64,000 nucleotides of DNA from Flavobacterium limnosediminis JC2902 (GCF_000498535.1 NZ_AVGG01000019.1:186001-250000), one strand, 5' to 3'. Shown: positions 8,166-16,991, numbered from the stretch's first letter. Notes: a model not told the origin generated them from the sequence alone. Program-made: numbers and translations.

Positions 8166-8777
8166 ATGAACATCCTGTTACATCCTTCCTACTTCCCGTC
8201 CATCAGTCATTTTGTGGCGATGGCAAAAGCAGACACGATTACCTTTGAAATGGAAGACAACTTCCAGAAACAAACCAATCGCAACCGGATGTATATTTAT
8301 TCTCCAAACGGGATTCAGATGCTGAACATTCCTGTAAAACACAGCACTGAGCCCCATCAGAAGTTTAAGGATGTTCGTATTGAAAACGATTTCGACTGGC
8401 GTAAAAACCATTTTAAATCATTAGAAGCGGCTTATCGTACCTCGCCTTTCTTTGAGTATTTTGAAGATGATATCCGCCGGATATTCGAAAAGAAACACGA
8501 GTTCATAATGGATTTGAATTTCCAGACCATAGAAATAGTTACCGAATGTCTGGGGGCAAAATTTAACTTCGAAAAAACTACTGAATATTTTCACGACGCC
8601 AACGGTCTAACCGATTACCGTTCATTGGTCAACGGAAAGAAAGATCTTTCTGTTTTCGAACCGTACACTCAGGTTTTTGATGACAAACACGGGTTTTTAA
8701 ACAACCTGAGCATTTTGGACCTGTTGTTTAACGAAGGGCGTTATGCAGTGGAGTACCTGAAAAGCCAAAACCTGTAA
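8166..8777 (+). CDS. WbqC-like family protein
   Basis: A 203-residue member of the WbqC family, whose members sit in polysaccharide or segregation operons and are thought to be linked to sugar or surface-glycan modification; the biochemical activity is unproven. Recognisable features are an N-terminal LLHPSYFPSISHFVAM, a YIYSPNGIQMLNIPVKH strand and the paired ISLN-like HFKSLEAAYRTSPFFEYF. I placed the start at the ATG at 8166 rather than 8100. The shorter form begins at the family's usual MNILLHPSYFP, and the 22 extra codons read through a spacer-like repeat (TTTGCAGCAG...GTTGCAAAC). The stop TAA abuts the stop of the convergent gene with no gap. Confidence 0.8.
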   Translation: MNILLHPSYFPSISHFVAMAKADTITFEMEDNFQKQTNRNRMYIYSPNGIQMLNIPVKHSTEPHQKFKDVRIENDFDWRKNHFKSLEAAYRTSPFFEYFEDDIRRIFEKKHEFIMDLNFQTIEIVTECLGAKFNFEKTTEYFHDANGLTDYRSLVNGKKDLSVFEPYTQVFDDKHGFLNNLSILDLLFNEGRYAVEYLKSQNL

Positions 8778-9815
8778 TTACTCCTCGGGCTTAAGTAAAA
8801 GTCGTGTGGTGATTGGAAAGTGATCGGAATTGACGATATTGTCAAAACTCTTAAAATTTTTCACTTCAAAGTCTTTGTCTACCAAAATATAATCGATACG
8901 GGCCGGGTAAAATTCGTAGTCGTACGTTTTTCCGAAACCTTCACCGGCTTCTTCAAACGCATCTTTCATATTCCCTTTAATATTACGGTACACATAAGAA
9001 AACGCACTGTTGTTCATATCACCGCAGATAATTTTCGGATAACTGCAATCGGTTGTATGTTCCTTAATTAACTCCGACTGCACTTGTTGCTCTGCAAACG
9101 CTTCGCTCATACGACGAAAAATTTTCTTTGACTTCGCTTCGTCAATTTTTTCATGAATATCCGGACTGATTTTTGTCGACTGCAGATGAATACTGTACAC
9201 GCGAATGGTATCTCGACGCATCTTAATATCCGCAAAAATCACATTGTTATCCGAATCCGGAAAATCAATTTCTCCTTTTTCAATTATCGGAAACTTGGAA
9301 AAAATGGCCTGACCGGTGCGAACGTTATCACCCTGCATCAAAATATATTTGTATTTATACGCACTTAAATTAACTTTCACCGAAGTGGTATATTCCTGGA
9401 TGCACAACACATCCGGATCCTGAGAAGCAACGAAATCAACAATATCCTCGGGAATACTCTGTTTACTCATCCATTCAAAAACATTGAAAAGACGTACGTT
9501 GTAACTCATGACCGTAAAATCATTATCCTCGACAATGAGGTCTTTCCCTGAAAACTTGTAAAATTTATTGAAAAAAGTAATACCAACTAACAAAACAATC
9601 ACCGAAAGGAAAGCCTGTCTCTTTAACTGAAGCAGCCAATAACATGCGAATACAATATTAAGTATCAGCATCAATGGCAATACCAATGTTAAAACCGATA
9701 GAAACGGAAACATCTTTGGGGCTAAAAAAGGCAACAGATAGGCTACAAACGTCAGTATCGTGAGAACGATATTGAAAAAAAACGCTGTTTTATTTATCCA
9801 CGATAAGTTTTTCAT
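8778..9815 (-). CDS. Endonuclease/exonuclease/phosphatase family protein with N-terminal membrane helices
   Basis: A 345-residue protein with about three N-terminal transmembrane helices (residues 8-90) followed by an EEP-fold domain. The EEP signatures are DVLCIQEY near residue 137, a Mg-binding IICGDMNNSAFSYVYR near residue 263, and the terminal SDHFPITTRL. Family members include DNases, sphingomyelinases and inositol phosphatases; the substrate here cannot be told. The domain probably faces the periplasm or cytoplasm next to the membrane. It is the last gene of a minus-strand run mutL, rhomboid, rhomboid, EEP, an arrangement I recall from other flavobacteria. The stop codon touches that of the WbqC gene. 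Confidence 0.82.
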   Translation of the reverse strand: MKNLSWINKTAFFFNIVLTILTFVAYLLPFLAPKMFPFLSVLTLVLPLMLILNIVFACYWLLQLKRQAFLSVIVLLVGITFFNKFYKFSGKDLIVEDNDFTVMSYNVRLFNVFEWMSKQSIPEDIVDFVASQDPDVLCIQEYTTSVKVNLSAYKYKYILMQGDNVRTGQAIFSKFPIIEKGEIDFPDSDNNVIFADIKMRRDTIRVYSIHLQSTKISPDIHEKIDEAKSKKIFRRMSEAFAEQQVQSELIKEHTTDCSYPKIICGDMNNSAFSYVYRNIKGNMKDAFEEAGEGFGKTYDYEFYPARIDYILVDKDFEVKNFKSFDNIVNSDHFPITTRLLLKPEE

Positions 9816-9880
9816 TTATTAACAGACTGCCACCGGCAATTACGAAAGACCATTACTGACTACTGATTACTGAACATCGA

Positions 9881-10744
9881 CTATTGCTTCCCGACTTTGA
9901 ACAAAAACTCTTTCTCTTCTTTGGTCAGACTGTCATAGCCCGATTTACCGATTTTATCCAATATCTCATCAATTCTCTTTTGGGTAGCGTCTTTTCCTGC
10001 AACGGATCCGGTCGCAGCGGGTTGTGAATTCACGTTTTTGTGAACTTTTCTAAACGGAGTAACTTTTCTTGGGGTAAACAAAGAAACAAAATAATCGATA
10101 ACATTCGATACTATTTTACTTAAATCGGTTCCCTGCTGCAATGTTTTAATATATAGGAATCCGAACAATGATCCGCCTATATGAGCCAAATGCCCGCCTG
10201 TATTGCTCATCGGAATCTGAATTAAATCCAAAGCAAATAAAACCACCGCAATGTGCCACAATTTCACATTACCGATTAACAACAATCTGATTTCCGACAA
10301 GGGCGTATAAGTCGCAGAAGCTATAAGTACAGCCATGATTGCTCCCGAAGCGCCTACTAAAATTGTATCATTTTGAAGAAATAAATCGGTCAGCACGAAA
10401 ACCAATCCTGCAAAAATGGCTCCCAAAAGGTACAGACCAAAAAATTGTTTTTGCGTGAAATAGGTCAGAAACAAACGGCTGGTAAAATTCAGCACAATCA
10501 TATTAAACAATAAATGCCAGAAATCCGCATGCAAAAATGCATAAGTAATGAATGTCCAGGGTTTAAGCAATGCTACAGTAAGCGTTGAGGGCAAACAAAG
10601 CCAAGTCTTAAGAACTTCAAACAAAGACGGGAAAAACGATTGTATGACAAAAAACGGCAATGCGATTCCCACATTCCAGAAAATGAGTTTCTGGGTGATA
10701 TCCCCTGTTTTGTACTGTAATTTAAAATCGTCTAATATATTCAT
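9881..10744 (-). CDS. Rhomboid intramembrane serine protease (with C-terminal cytoplasmic tail)
   Basis: A 287-residue rhomboid-family protease that cleaves membrane proteins within the bilayer. Six or so hydrophobic segments are visible. HLLFNMIVLNF matches the conserved HxxxN loop region, GASGAIMAVL (near residue 132) carries the catalytic serine, and GGHLAHIGGSLFGF (near residue 184) carries the catalytic histidine. After the last helix a tail of about 80 residues is rich in Lys/Thr and ends in a small helical module (RIDEILDKIGKSGYDSL) resembling DUF6576. A second rhomboid gene lies 64 bases upstream. The short gap carries GAATTTAGAAATTAGAATTTAGA-type spacer repeats. Confidence 0.9.
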   Translation of the reverse strand: MNILDDFKLQYKTGDITQKLIFWNVGIALPFFVIQSFFPSLFEVLKTWLCLPSTLTVALLKPWTFITYAFLHADFWHLLFNMIVLNFTSRLFLTYFTQKQFFGLYLLGAIFAGLVFVLTDLFLQNDTILVGASGAIMAVLIASATYTPLSEIRLLLIGNVKLWHIAVVLFALDLIQIPMSNTGGHLAHIGGSLFGFLYIKTLQQGTDLSKIVSNVIDYFVSLFTPRKVTPFRKVHKNVNSQPAATGSVAGKDATQKRIDEILDKIGKSGYDSLTKEEKEFLFKVGKQ

Positions 10745-10808
10745 TTTGAATTTAGAAATTAGAATTTAGAAACTTCTGTAAACTGAACATTGATTACCGA
10801 ATACTGAT

Positions 10809-11555
10809 TTAATTCCACCTGTTATTGTTAAACTGGTTTTTCTTCCAGTACGACATCATGATAAAACCTATAATTGCTCCTCCAATATGAGCGAAATGGG
10901 CAACTCCTGTTCCGCCTCCGAAAATTGAATTCCCTTTAAGCCCTAAAAACAAATCCAACAGTAATAATCCCGGAACAAAATATTTTGCTTTTATCGGAAC
11001 CGGCACAAAGATAAGTGCCAGACCGGCATCCGGAAACATGAAGGCGAAAGCTACCAAAAGTCCGTAAATCGCCCCGGAAGCACCAACAACAGGAACAATA
11101 TAACTTTGCAGAAATTCAGTAAAATTACTGGCTCCGATAGTTTCTTCCCAGCGTGTATCAAATTTCCCTTCGGCTAAAATCCTAAGAATCTCTTCTTTTT
11201 GGAATCCGTTTTCCATCAGCAAATTCAGACCTTCGTGAAAATTATAATAGTTTACCGCAGTATGCAGCAAAGCAGAACCCAATCCGCAGGAAATATAAAA
11301 AAACAAAAACTTTTTCCCTCCCCAAAAATGCTCCAAAGCACTTCCGAAAGAATACAATGCAAACATATTAAAGAAAATGTGCATCAGTCCTCCATGCATA
11401 AACATGTGGGTAATTGGCTGCCAAACTTTAAAATTCGGGCTCTCGAAGTAGAAAAGCGACAAAAAATCAACAGTTGCGGGCACTAACAAAGAACCCACAA
11501 AAAAGAGAATATTAATTATGATTAACTGCTTAACAGTTTCGGTTATGTTCATCAT
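10809..11555 (-). CDS. Rhomboid intramembrane serine protease
   Basis: A 248-residue rhomboid protease, shorter than its downstream neighbour and lacking the cytoplasmic tail. Key motifs are GGLMHIFFNMFALYSFG (conserved HxxxN), VVGASGAIYGLLVAF (serine, near residue 139) and VAHFAHIGGAIIGF (histidine, near residue 219). The ATG overlaps the mutL stop within ATGATGA, so translation is probably coupled. Two consecutive Met codons are possible starts. Two rhomboids in tandem suggest distinct substrates or a duplicated function; sequence similarity is limited to the catalytic core, so the duplication is not recent. Confidence 0.9.
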   Translation of the reverse strand: MMNITETVKQLIIINILFFVGSLLVPATVDFLSLFYFESPNFKVWQPITHMFMHGGLMHIFFNMFALYSFGSALEHFWGGKKFLFFYISCGLGSALLHTAVNYYNFHEGLNLLMENGFQKEEILRILAEGKFDTRWEETIGASNFTEFLQSYIVPVVGASGAIYGLLVAFAFMFPDAGLALIFVPVPIKAKYFVPGLLLLDLFLGLKGNSIFGGGTGVAHFAHIGGAIIGFIMMSYWKKNQFNNNRWN

Positions 11556-13444
11556 AAGGCAAAACGTTTGTCTAAATCTTCCACACCCATGGTAATGAAA
11601 GTCGGTTTGTTAAAAGGCGAAACATTGGGATCTTTACAGGCAAATAACGAATTTACGATACTTTCCTGTTCTTTCTCCGTCAGATAGGCTCCGGTTTTCA
11701 CCGAAAGGCTTCGCGACATCGATTTGGCAATGCGGTCACTCTGACTGAAACTGCTTTCCGGAAGCTCCCCCTGCAAATCGTGAATCAGTTCTTCCAAAAG
11801 AAGGCCGACTTCACTTTCCGCAACATTAACAGGCAGACCCGAAATAACAAGAATTTCCGTGGTCATCGCATCAAAAACAAAACCTGTATTTTCCAACGAC
11901 GGACGCAATTCTTTGATCATTGCCATTTCCGATTGGGAAAAATGCAGTTCCAAAGGAAACAACAACTGTTGGCTCGCCGCCTGATGCATGGTTATGTTCG
12001 TCAGGAACTGTTCGTACAGAATGCGCTGGTGCGCCCGCTCCTGATACAAAATCATCATTCCGGATTTAATCGGACTGACGATGTATTTTTTCTGAATCTG
12101 ATAGGTTCGGTTTCCGGCTGTTTCCACTTCATTCTCACCAAAAAGTGAACCGGTCACTTCTTCGCTTTCGAATTGGATTTCGCTTACATCGATTTCTTCT
12201 GTCGCAGTTTTTAATCCGACATACAGACTTTCCCAACTTGCATTGCTTTCCTGCTTCTTATATCCGGAGTTAAAACTTGAGCCAAAAGAATGTGAACCTC
12301 CCGAAGACGAGGAAAACGCTCTCGAAGGCTTTTCGTCGGCAAAGGGATTAAAATTCGCATCCACCTGAATTAAAGGCGTCTGACTTTCTTTTTCCTTATA
12401 TTCGTAGGGTATGTCCAGCGAAGCATCCCGTTCGAAATCCAAAACCGGTGCCACATTAAACTGCCCCAGACTGTGTTTGATCGAAGATCGTAAAATAGCA
12501 TACATGGCCTGATCGTCGTCAAACTTGATTTCGGTTTTGGTCGGATGAATATTGATATCTATGGTATGCGGAGGCACATCGAGGTATAAGAAATAACTCG
12601 GCTGGCTTCCGTCTTTCAGTAAACCTTCATAGGCTGCCATAATCGCATGATGCAAATACGGACTTTTTATAAACCGATCGTTAACGAAGAAAAACTGCTC
12701 GCCACGATTCTTTTTGGCAAATTCTGGTTTTCCGACAAATCCCTGAATTCCCATTATTTCCGTACTTTCCGTTACCGGAACCAATTTTTCGTTGGTCTTG
12801 CCGCCAAAAACATTCACAATACGCTGACGCAGATTGGATTGTGGCAAGTTAAACATCTCGCTTCCGTTATGAAAAAGCATGAAATGAATATTGGGATGCG
12901 CCAAAGCTACTCGCTCAAAATCATCCACAATATGGCGAAATTCGACTGTATCGGATTTTAAGAAATTGCGTCGTGCCGGTATATTGAAAAATAAATTTTT
13001 AACCGAAAAAGAAGTTCCTCTGGGCAAAACCGCTACATCCTGAGAAACAAATTTACTTCCCTCAATAACAATGTGCGTGCCCAACTCTTCCTGATCCTGT
13101 TTGGTTTTCATCTCCACATGAGCAATCGCCGCAATGGAAGCCAATGCTTCTCCGCGAAACCCTTTGGTGTGCAGTGAAAACAAATCTTCGGCCTGGCGGA
13201 TTTTGGAAGTTGCATGGCGCTCAAAACACAAACGTGCGTCGGTAACCGACATTCCTTTTCCGTTGTCAATTACCTGAATCAGGGTTTTCCCGGCATCTTT
13301 TACGATAAGTTTGATTTCGGTGGCCCCTGCATCGACCGCATTTTCGACCAATTCTTTTACCACGGAAGCAGGTCGCTGAACGACTTCTCCTGCGGCAATC
13401 TGGTTCGCAACGTGATCGGGTAGTAATTGAATTATGCTTGACAT
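11552..13444 (-). CDS. mutL: DNA mismatch repair protein MutL
   Basis: A 630-residue MutL that couples MutS mismatch recognition to strand removal. The GHKL ATPase is intact: VVKELVENAVDAGAT, DNGKGM, HATSKI, GFRGEALASIA. A Ser/Gly-rich linker (about residues 355-400) leads to the C-terminal dimerisation domain. There the endonuclease motif DQHA(x)2E(x)4E is changed to YQERAHQRILYE (about 468-480), and the usual CPHGRP near the C-terminus is SPFNKP, so metal-dependent nicking is doubtful. I start at the ATG at 13444 rather than the in-frame TTG one codon earlier. A TAAATTTG box at 13496-13503 may be the promoter. Confidence 0.93.
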   Translation of the reverse strand: MSSIIQLLPDHVANQIAAGEVVQRPASVVKELVENAVDAGATEIKLIVKDAGKTLIQVIDNGKGMSVTDARLCFERHATSKIRQAEDLFSLHTKGFRGEALASIAAIAHVEMKTKQDQEELGTHIVIEGSKFVSQDVAVLPRGTSFSVKNLFFNIPARRNFLKSDTVEFRHIVDDFERVALAHPNIHFMLFHNGSEMFNLPQSNLRQRIVNVFGGKTNEKLVPVTESTEIMGIQGFVGKPEFAKKNRGEQFFFVNDRFIKSPYLHHAIMAAYEGLLKDGSQPSYFLYLDVPPHTIDINIHPTKTEIKFDDDQAMYAILRSSIKHSLGQFNVAPVLDFERDASLDIPYEYKEKESQTPLIQVDANFNPFADEKPSRAFSSSSGGSHSFGSSFNSGYKKQESNASWESLYVGLKTATEEIDVSEIQFESEEVTGSLFGENEVETAGNRTYQIQKKYIVSPIKSGMMILYQERAHQRILYEQFLTNITMHQAASQQLLFPLELHFSQSEMAMIKELRPSLENTGFVFDAMTTEILVISGLPVNVAESEVGLLLEELIHDLQGELPESSFSQSDRIAKSMSRSLSVKTGAYLTEKEQESIVNSLFACKDPNVSPFNKPTFITMGVEDLDKRFAL

Positions 13445-13495
13445 CAACTGGTTATGAGTTATAAATTATGGGTTTTGAACAACCCTCATTGTTCA

Positions 13496-13503
13496 CAAAT
13501 TTA
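13496..13503 (-). promoter_or_regulatory. mutL: Possible -7 box for mutL
   Basis: Read on the minus strand this is TAAATTTG, an exact match to TAnnTTTG, 51 bases before the mutL ATG. No TTTG is present 19 bases further upstream. Confidence 0.4.
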
Positions 13504-13540
13504 AGGAAAAGGAATTTGTTATTCTACTTAATGGAATCAT

Positions 13541-13572
13541 AAAAAACAAAAAAACCTACTCTTTCGAATAGG
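13541..13572 (-). terminator. Rho-independent terminator after ribH
   Basis: On the minus strand the stem CCTATTC pairs with GAGTAGG around a GAAA tetraloop (7 pairs), followed by a T-run from 13554 down to 13541. It lies 80 bases after the ribH stop and before the mutL promoter. Confidence 0.8.
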
Positions 13573-13651
13573 CTTTCTTTTATCATTTTTTTAGTGTAAA
13601 TCTTTGACTTTTCACAAACAATCAAAGCCACTGATTACTAATCACTAACGG

Positions 13652-14164
13652 CTAATTATCACTTATTGTCTGCTGGCTCGTATTTCTACGCAAATCTGCC
13701 ATTTTGATTGCCGCAATGGCTGCTTCCGTACCTTTGTTTCCGTGAATTCCTCCACTTCGATCAATGGACTGCTGTTCGGTATTATCGGTTAACAGACAGA
13801 AAATTACCGGAACATCCGTTTGCACATTCAAATCTTTGATTCCCTGCGTCACACCTTCACATACGAATTCAAAATGCATCGTTTCCCCTTTGATTACGCA
13901 GCCGACCGTGATAACACAATCCACTTCCTGCGTAACAATCATTCGTTGCGCTCCATAAACCAGTTCAAAACTCCCCGGAACATTCCATCGGATGATATTT
14001 TCCGGTAAAGCACCACAATCTAAAAGCGCCGCTTCAGCTCCGGAATACAAACCTTCAGTGATTTTATCGTTCCATTCTGAAACAACAATCCCAAACCGAA
14101 AATCTTTCGCGTTTGGGATTGTGTTTTTATCGTAATTTGATAAATTTTTATTTGCTGTCGCCAT
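13652..14164 (-). CDS. ribH: 6,7-dimethyl-8-ribityllumazine synthase
   Basis: Lumazine synthase condenses 5-amino-6-ribitylamino-uracil with dihydroxybutanone phosphate in riboflavin synthesis and normally assembles as pentamers or 60-mers. The 170-residue length fits. Seen motifs are FGIVVSEWNDKITEGL, NVPGSFELVYGAQRM, VGCVIKGETMHFEFVCEGVTQG (with the catalytic His) and PVIFCLLTDNTEQQ followed by RSGG..GNKGTEAA. No FMN riboswitch is seen upstream. It follows the TPR membrane-protein gene by 83 bases, which include a small palindrome between direct repeats, and is followed by a good terminator. Confidence 0.95.
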   Translation of the reverse strand: MATANKNLSNYDKNTIPNAKDFRFGIVVSEWNDKITEGLYSGAEAALLDCGALPENIIRWNVPGSFELVYGAQRMIVTQEVDCVITVGCVIKGETMHFEFVCEGVTQGIKDLNVQTDVPVIFCLLTDNTEQQSIDRSGGIHGNKGTEAAIAAIKMADLRRNTSQQTISDN

Positions 14165-14171
14165 AATTTGA

Positions 14172-14212
14172 ATTAGAAGTTAGTCCCGATAGCTATCGGG
14201 ATTAGAAGTTAG
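14172..14212. repeat. 17-bp palindrome bracketed by 12-bp direct repeats
   Basis: ATTAGAAGTTAG occurs at 14172-14183 and again at 14201-14212. Between them is TCCCGATAGCTATCGGG (14184-14200). With the first base of the right repeat this forms the 18-bp perfect palindrome TCCCGATAGCTATCGGGA. The layout resembles an insertion with a target-site duplication, although the repeat unit is also part of a common AT-rich spacer. Confidence 0.75.
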
Positions 14213-14247
14213 AAAAAAGAAACTGAATTCTAAATTCTGCCTTCAAT

Positions 14248-15039
14248 TTACTCAACCATTGCAATCATTGCGTCAATAGAAGCACCTTCCTGGGAAGTTT
14301 CGTACTTTTCTTTAATCTGAGTAAAGAATTTCAACGCTTCTTCTTTTTTACCCATCTCCAAAGCCAATTGACCTGCTTTGTACAAATATCTTGGTGTGGT
14401 AAAATCATTCACATTAGCATCAGCTGCTTTCTGGTATTGGCTTAACGCATCTTCTTTCTGACCCAATTCAGAGAAAGCATCTCCGATAGCTCCGATAGCA
14501 ATCGCTTTTAAGAACATATCTTCCGATTTGAACTGCTCCAATTGCGTAACCGCTTCTTTGAATTTACCAGTATTTAAATATGCCATACCTGCATAATAAT
14601 GCGCAAGGTTAGCCGCTTTGGTACCAGAGTAGTTATCTGCAATTCCGATGAAACCTAATTTTCCTTCAGCACCTTTTAATGCAAGGTTATATAAAGAATC
14701 ATTAGCCGTCTGACCGTCTACTGCCTGTTGGAAATATTGTTGCGCCTGGAACATTTCGTTCGCTGCATCTTCTTCTTTCGGCTCTACAACAAATTTGTCA
14801 TAAACAAGATAAACTGCAGCTGCCAAACCAATCGCACCTACAACTCCGAAAATATATTTTTGATTTTTAGCAACCCAGTCCTCAAGTTTGTTAGCACTTT
14901 GATCCAAAGTATTGAATACCTCTGCCGTCGCGCTGTCTTCCTCTTTAATGTTGTCTAATACATCAACGTCAACTTGATTTTCAACCGCTTCGTCTTTTGG
15001 TTTTGGAGCTTTATACCCTCTTTTGTTATATGTTGCCAT
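14248..15039 (-). CDS. Tetratricopeptide-repeat membrane-anchored protein (YfgM/TolA-binding-like)
   Basis: A 263-residue protein with an acidic N-terminal tail (about 1-60), one transmembrane helix (IFGVVGAIGLAAAVYLVY, about residues 63-80), and a C-terminal periplasmic domain of TPR-like helices. The repeats show ANLAHYYAGMAYLNTGKFKEA, GDAFSELGQKEDALSQYQKA and YKAGQLALEMGKKEEALKFF. The architecture resembles YfgM-like proteins near the Sec machinery, but orthology is not shown. Such proteins act as scaffolds or chaperone partners. It heads a two-gene minus-strand unit with ribH and has a good -7 box at 15062-15069, divergent from recF. Confidence 0.75.
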   Translation of the reverse strand: MATYNKRGYKAPKPKDEAVENQVDVDVLDNIKEEDSATAEVFNTLDQSANKLEDWVAKNQKYIFGVVGAIGLAAAVYLVYDKFVVEPKEEDAANEMFQAQQYFQQAVDGQTANDSLYNLALKGAEGKLGFIGIADNYSGTKAANLAHYYAGMAYLNTGKFKEAVTQLEQFKSEDMFLKAIAIGAIGDAFSELGQKEDALSQYQKAADANVNDFTTPRYLYKAGQLALEMGKKEEALKFFTQIKEKYETSQEGASIDAMIAMVE

Positions 15040-15061
15040 CTATTTTTAATTTAATGAACGG

Positions 15062-15092
15062 CAAAAATAAAATTTTTATTCATATATGGAAA
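15062..15092 (-). promoter_or_regulatory. Promoter of the TPR gene
   Basis: On the minus strand TTTC (15089-15092), a 19-base spacer and TATTTTTG (15062-15069) match the Bacteroidota pattern TTTG-N19-TAnnTTTG with one mismatch in the -33 box. It is 23 bases upstream of the ATG. Confidence 0.6.
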
Positions 15093-15173
15093 TCCTTTTT
15101 GTCGATATTTTTCAATAATTTGCACCCACTTTAAAAAAATGATTTAATTTCTCTGAAATAATTCGGATTTCAC

Positions 15174-16253
15174 GTGTATCTAAAGCGACTTTCCCTTTTT
15201 AATTATAAGAATATTGCCGAAGCCACTTTTGACTTCGATGCAAAAATTAATTGTTTCGTGGGGAAAAACGGCATCGGAAAAACGAATGTTCTGGATGCCA
15301 TTTATCATTTGGCTTACGGAAAAAGCTATTTCAATCCGCTGGCTGTACAGAATATCCGTCACGGAGAAGAGTTTTTTGTGGTCGACGGCGTTTTCGAAAA
15401 AGACCAACGCGAGGAACAAATTGTGTGCAGCCTCAAAAAAGGTCAGAAAAAAATCCTGAAACGCAACAACAAACCTTACGAACGCCTTTCGGAGCATGTC
15501 GGTTTTATTCCGCTGGTGATTATTTCCCCTTCCGATCAGGATCTTATAATAGAAGGAAGCGAAACCCGCAGAAGGTTTATCGACAGTGTGATTTCGCAGC
15601 TCGACAGCGTTTATCTTCAGCAATTGATTCAGTATCAGAAAATCATCGCACAACGCAATGCTTTACTGAAATATTTCGCGGCAAATCAGACTTTCGAAAA
15701 CGACACACTTTCCATCTATAACGAACAATTAGACGGTTTAGGCACCTCGATTTTCGAGAAAAGAAAACAGTTTTTAGAGGATTTTATTCCGATTTTCAAT
15801 CAACATCATCAGGCGATAACCAACTCGGCAGAAACGGTTCAGGTTGTGTATCAGAGTCAACTTTCCGAAAAACCGTTATTAAAACTGTTTGAAGAAAATC
15901 TGGCAAAAGACCGAATTCTGCAATACACAAGCGTTGGCATCCATAAAGACGATTTGTCGTTTGAAATAGATACGTACCCGATAAAGAAATTCGGTTCCCA
16001 AGGTCAACAGAAATCATTTCTGATCGCACTGAAACTGGCGCAATTCGAATTCATAAAAAAACAGAGCGGCGTTTTGCCTATATTATTATTCGACGACATT
16101 TTCGATAAACTGGATGAAACCCGGGTTAGCAAAATCGTAGAAATGGTCAACAATGAGGCATTCGGACAGTTATTCATTTCCGACACCCATCCGGAACGTA
16201 CTGAAGACATAGTTAAATCGACACACCAATCTTATAAACTATTTAATTTGTAA
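15174..16253 (+). CDS. recF: DNA replication and repair protein RecF
   Basis: RecF is an SMC-like ATPase that with RecO and RecR loads RecA onto gapped DNA. This 359-residue protein has the Walker [22 protein letters not shown] near residue 30, the family motif [15 protein letters not shown] near residue 128, the ABC-type signature [19 protein letters not shown] near residue 271, and Walker [16 protein letters not shown] near residue 301. The start is a GTG: it gives the canonical [14 protein letters not shown]-terminus and no ATG is available. It is transcribed divergently from the TPR gene. The stop codon overlaps a promoter-like box for the next gene. Confidence 0.95.
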   Translation: MYLKRLSLFNYKNIAEATFDFDAKINCFVGKNGIGKTNVLDAIYHLAYGKSYFNPLAVQNIRHGEEFFVVDGVFEKDQREEQIVCSLKKGQKKILKRNNKPYERLSEHVGFIPLVIISPSDQDLIIEGSETRRRFIDSVISQLDSVYLQQLIQYQKIIAQRNALLKYFAANQTFENDTLSIYNEQLDGLGTSIFEKRKQFLEDFIPIFNQHHQAITNSAETVQVVYQSQLSEKPLLKLFEENLAKDRILQYTSVGIHKDDLSFEIDTYPIKKFGSQGQQKSFLIALKLAQFEFIKKQSGVLPILLFDDIFDKLDETRVSKIVEMVNNEAFGQLFISDTHPERTEDIVKSTHQSYKLFNL

Positions 16254-16258
16254 TTTTG
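16251..16258 (+). promoter_or_regulatory. -7 box overlapping the recF stop codon
   Basis: TAATTTTG exactly matches TAnnTTTG, begins with the recF TAA stop and lies 21 bases before the chosen ATG of the thioredoxin-fusion gene. No -33 TTTG is seen at 19 bases. Confidence 0.45.
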
Positions 16259-16279
16259 CATAATAAATACCACAGTAAA

Positions 16280-16981
16280 ATGAAAACACTAAAAATTTTA
16301 GGAATACTTACAATCGCTTTATTTATCAGCAACTGCAGCAAAGGTCAGAATATGGAGACTGTTTCTGTCAGTGATTTCGAGTCGAAATTAAAAGCTACGG
16401 AAAATGCGCAATTGCTCGATGTAAGAACAACCGGTGAATATACACAAGGCCATTTGGACAATGCCAAAAACATCGACTGGAACGGAGACTCCTTTGAAAC
16501 CGAAGTCCAAAAACTGGACAAATCAAAACCGGTTTTCGTTTACTGTTTAGTTGGTGGTAGAAGCAATAAAGCAGCAATAAAACTTACAAAAATGGGATTC
16601 AAAACCGTTTACAACATGGACGGCGGTTATATGAAATGGAGCGAAGCACATCCAAATACAGAAAAGAAAGCCGACTCCGGAATGAACAAAACCGATTATG
16701 AAAAACTGATCGCTTCGGATAAAGTGGTCGTAATCGATTTTTATGCAGAATGGTGCGGTCCTTGTAAAAAAATGGGGCCTTATCTGGCTAAAATGGAAAA
16801 AGAATACGAAGGCAAAGCCAAAATAGTTCGCGTGGATGCCGACAAAAACAAAGCTCTTTTTAACGGATTGGGCTATCAGGAACTTCCTGTAGTTATCGTT
16901 TTTAAAGACGGAAAAGAAGTTTGGAAGAAAAACGGATTTGTATCGGAAGCCGAATTAAAAGCGCAACTTCCAAAAAAATAA
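16280..16981 (+). CDS. Rhodanese-thioredoxin fusion lipoprotein
   Basis: A 233-residue two-domain protein. After a signal sequence with a plausible lipobox (FISNC, Cys19) comes a rhodanese domain (about residues 28-123) with LLDVRTTGEYTQGHL and active-site loop VYCLVGGRS (Cys89). A thioredoxin domain (about 137-233) follows, with AEWCGPCKKM (Cys159 and Cys162) and the cis-proline in YQELPVVIVF. Both active sites look intact. The likely place is the periplasmic face of the inner or outer membrane, with a role in sulfur transfer or thiol redox. I chose the ATG at 16280; an upstream in-frame TTG adds eight codons that overlap the promoter region. Confidence 0.85.
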   Translation: MKTLKILGILTIALFISNCSKGQNMETVSVSDFESKLKATENAQLLDVRTTGEYTQGHLDNAKNIDWNGDSFETEVQKLDKSKPVFVYCLVGGRSNKAAIKLTKMGFKTVYNMDGGYMKWSEAHPNTEKKADSGMNKTDYEKLIASDKVVVIDFYAEWCGPCKKMGPYLAKMEKEYEGKAKIVRVDADKNKALFNGLGYQELPVVIVFKDGKEVWKKNGFVSEAELKAQLPKK

Positions 16982-16991
16982 ACATTTCAGG

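Noticed and set aside
15161-15184. TTTCACGTG before recF as a parS site
   Set aside because: Only about 11 of 16 positions match the consensus palindrome and the right half is broken; a second CACGTG near 27611 is no better.
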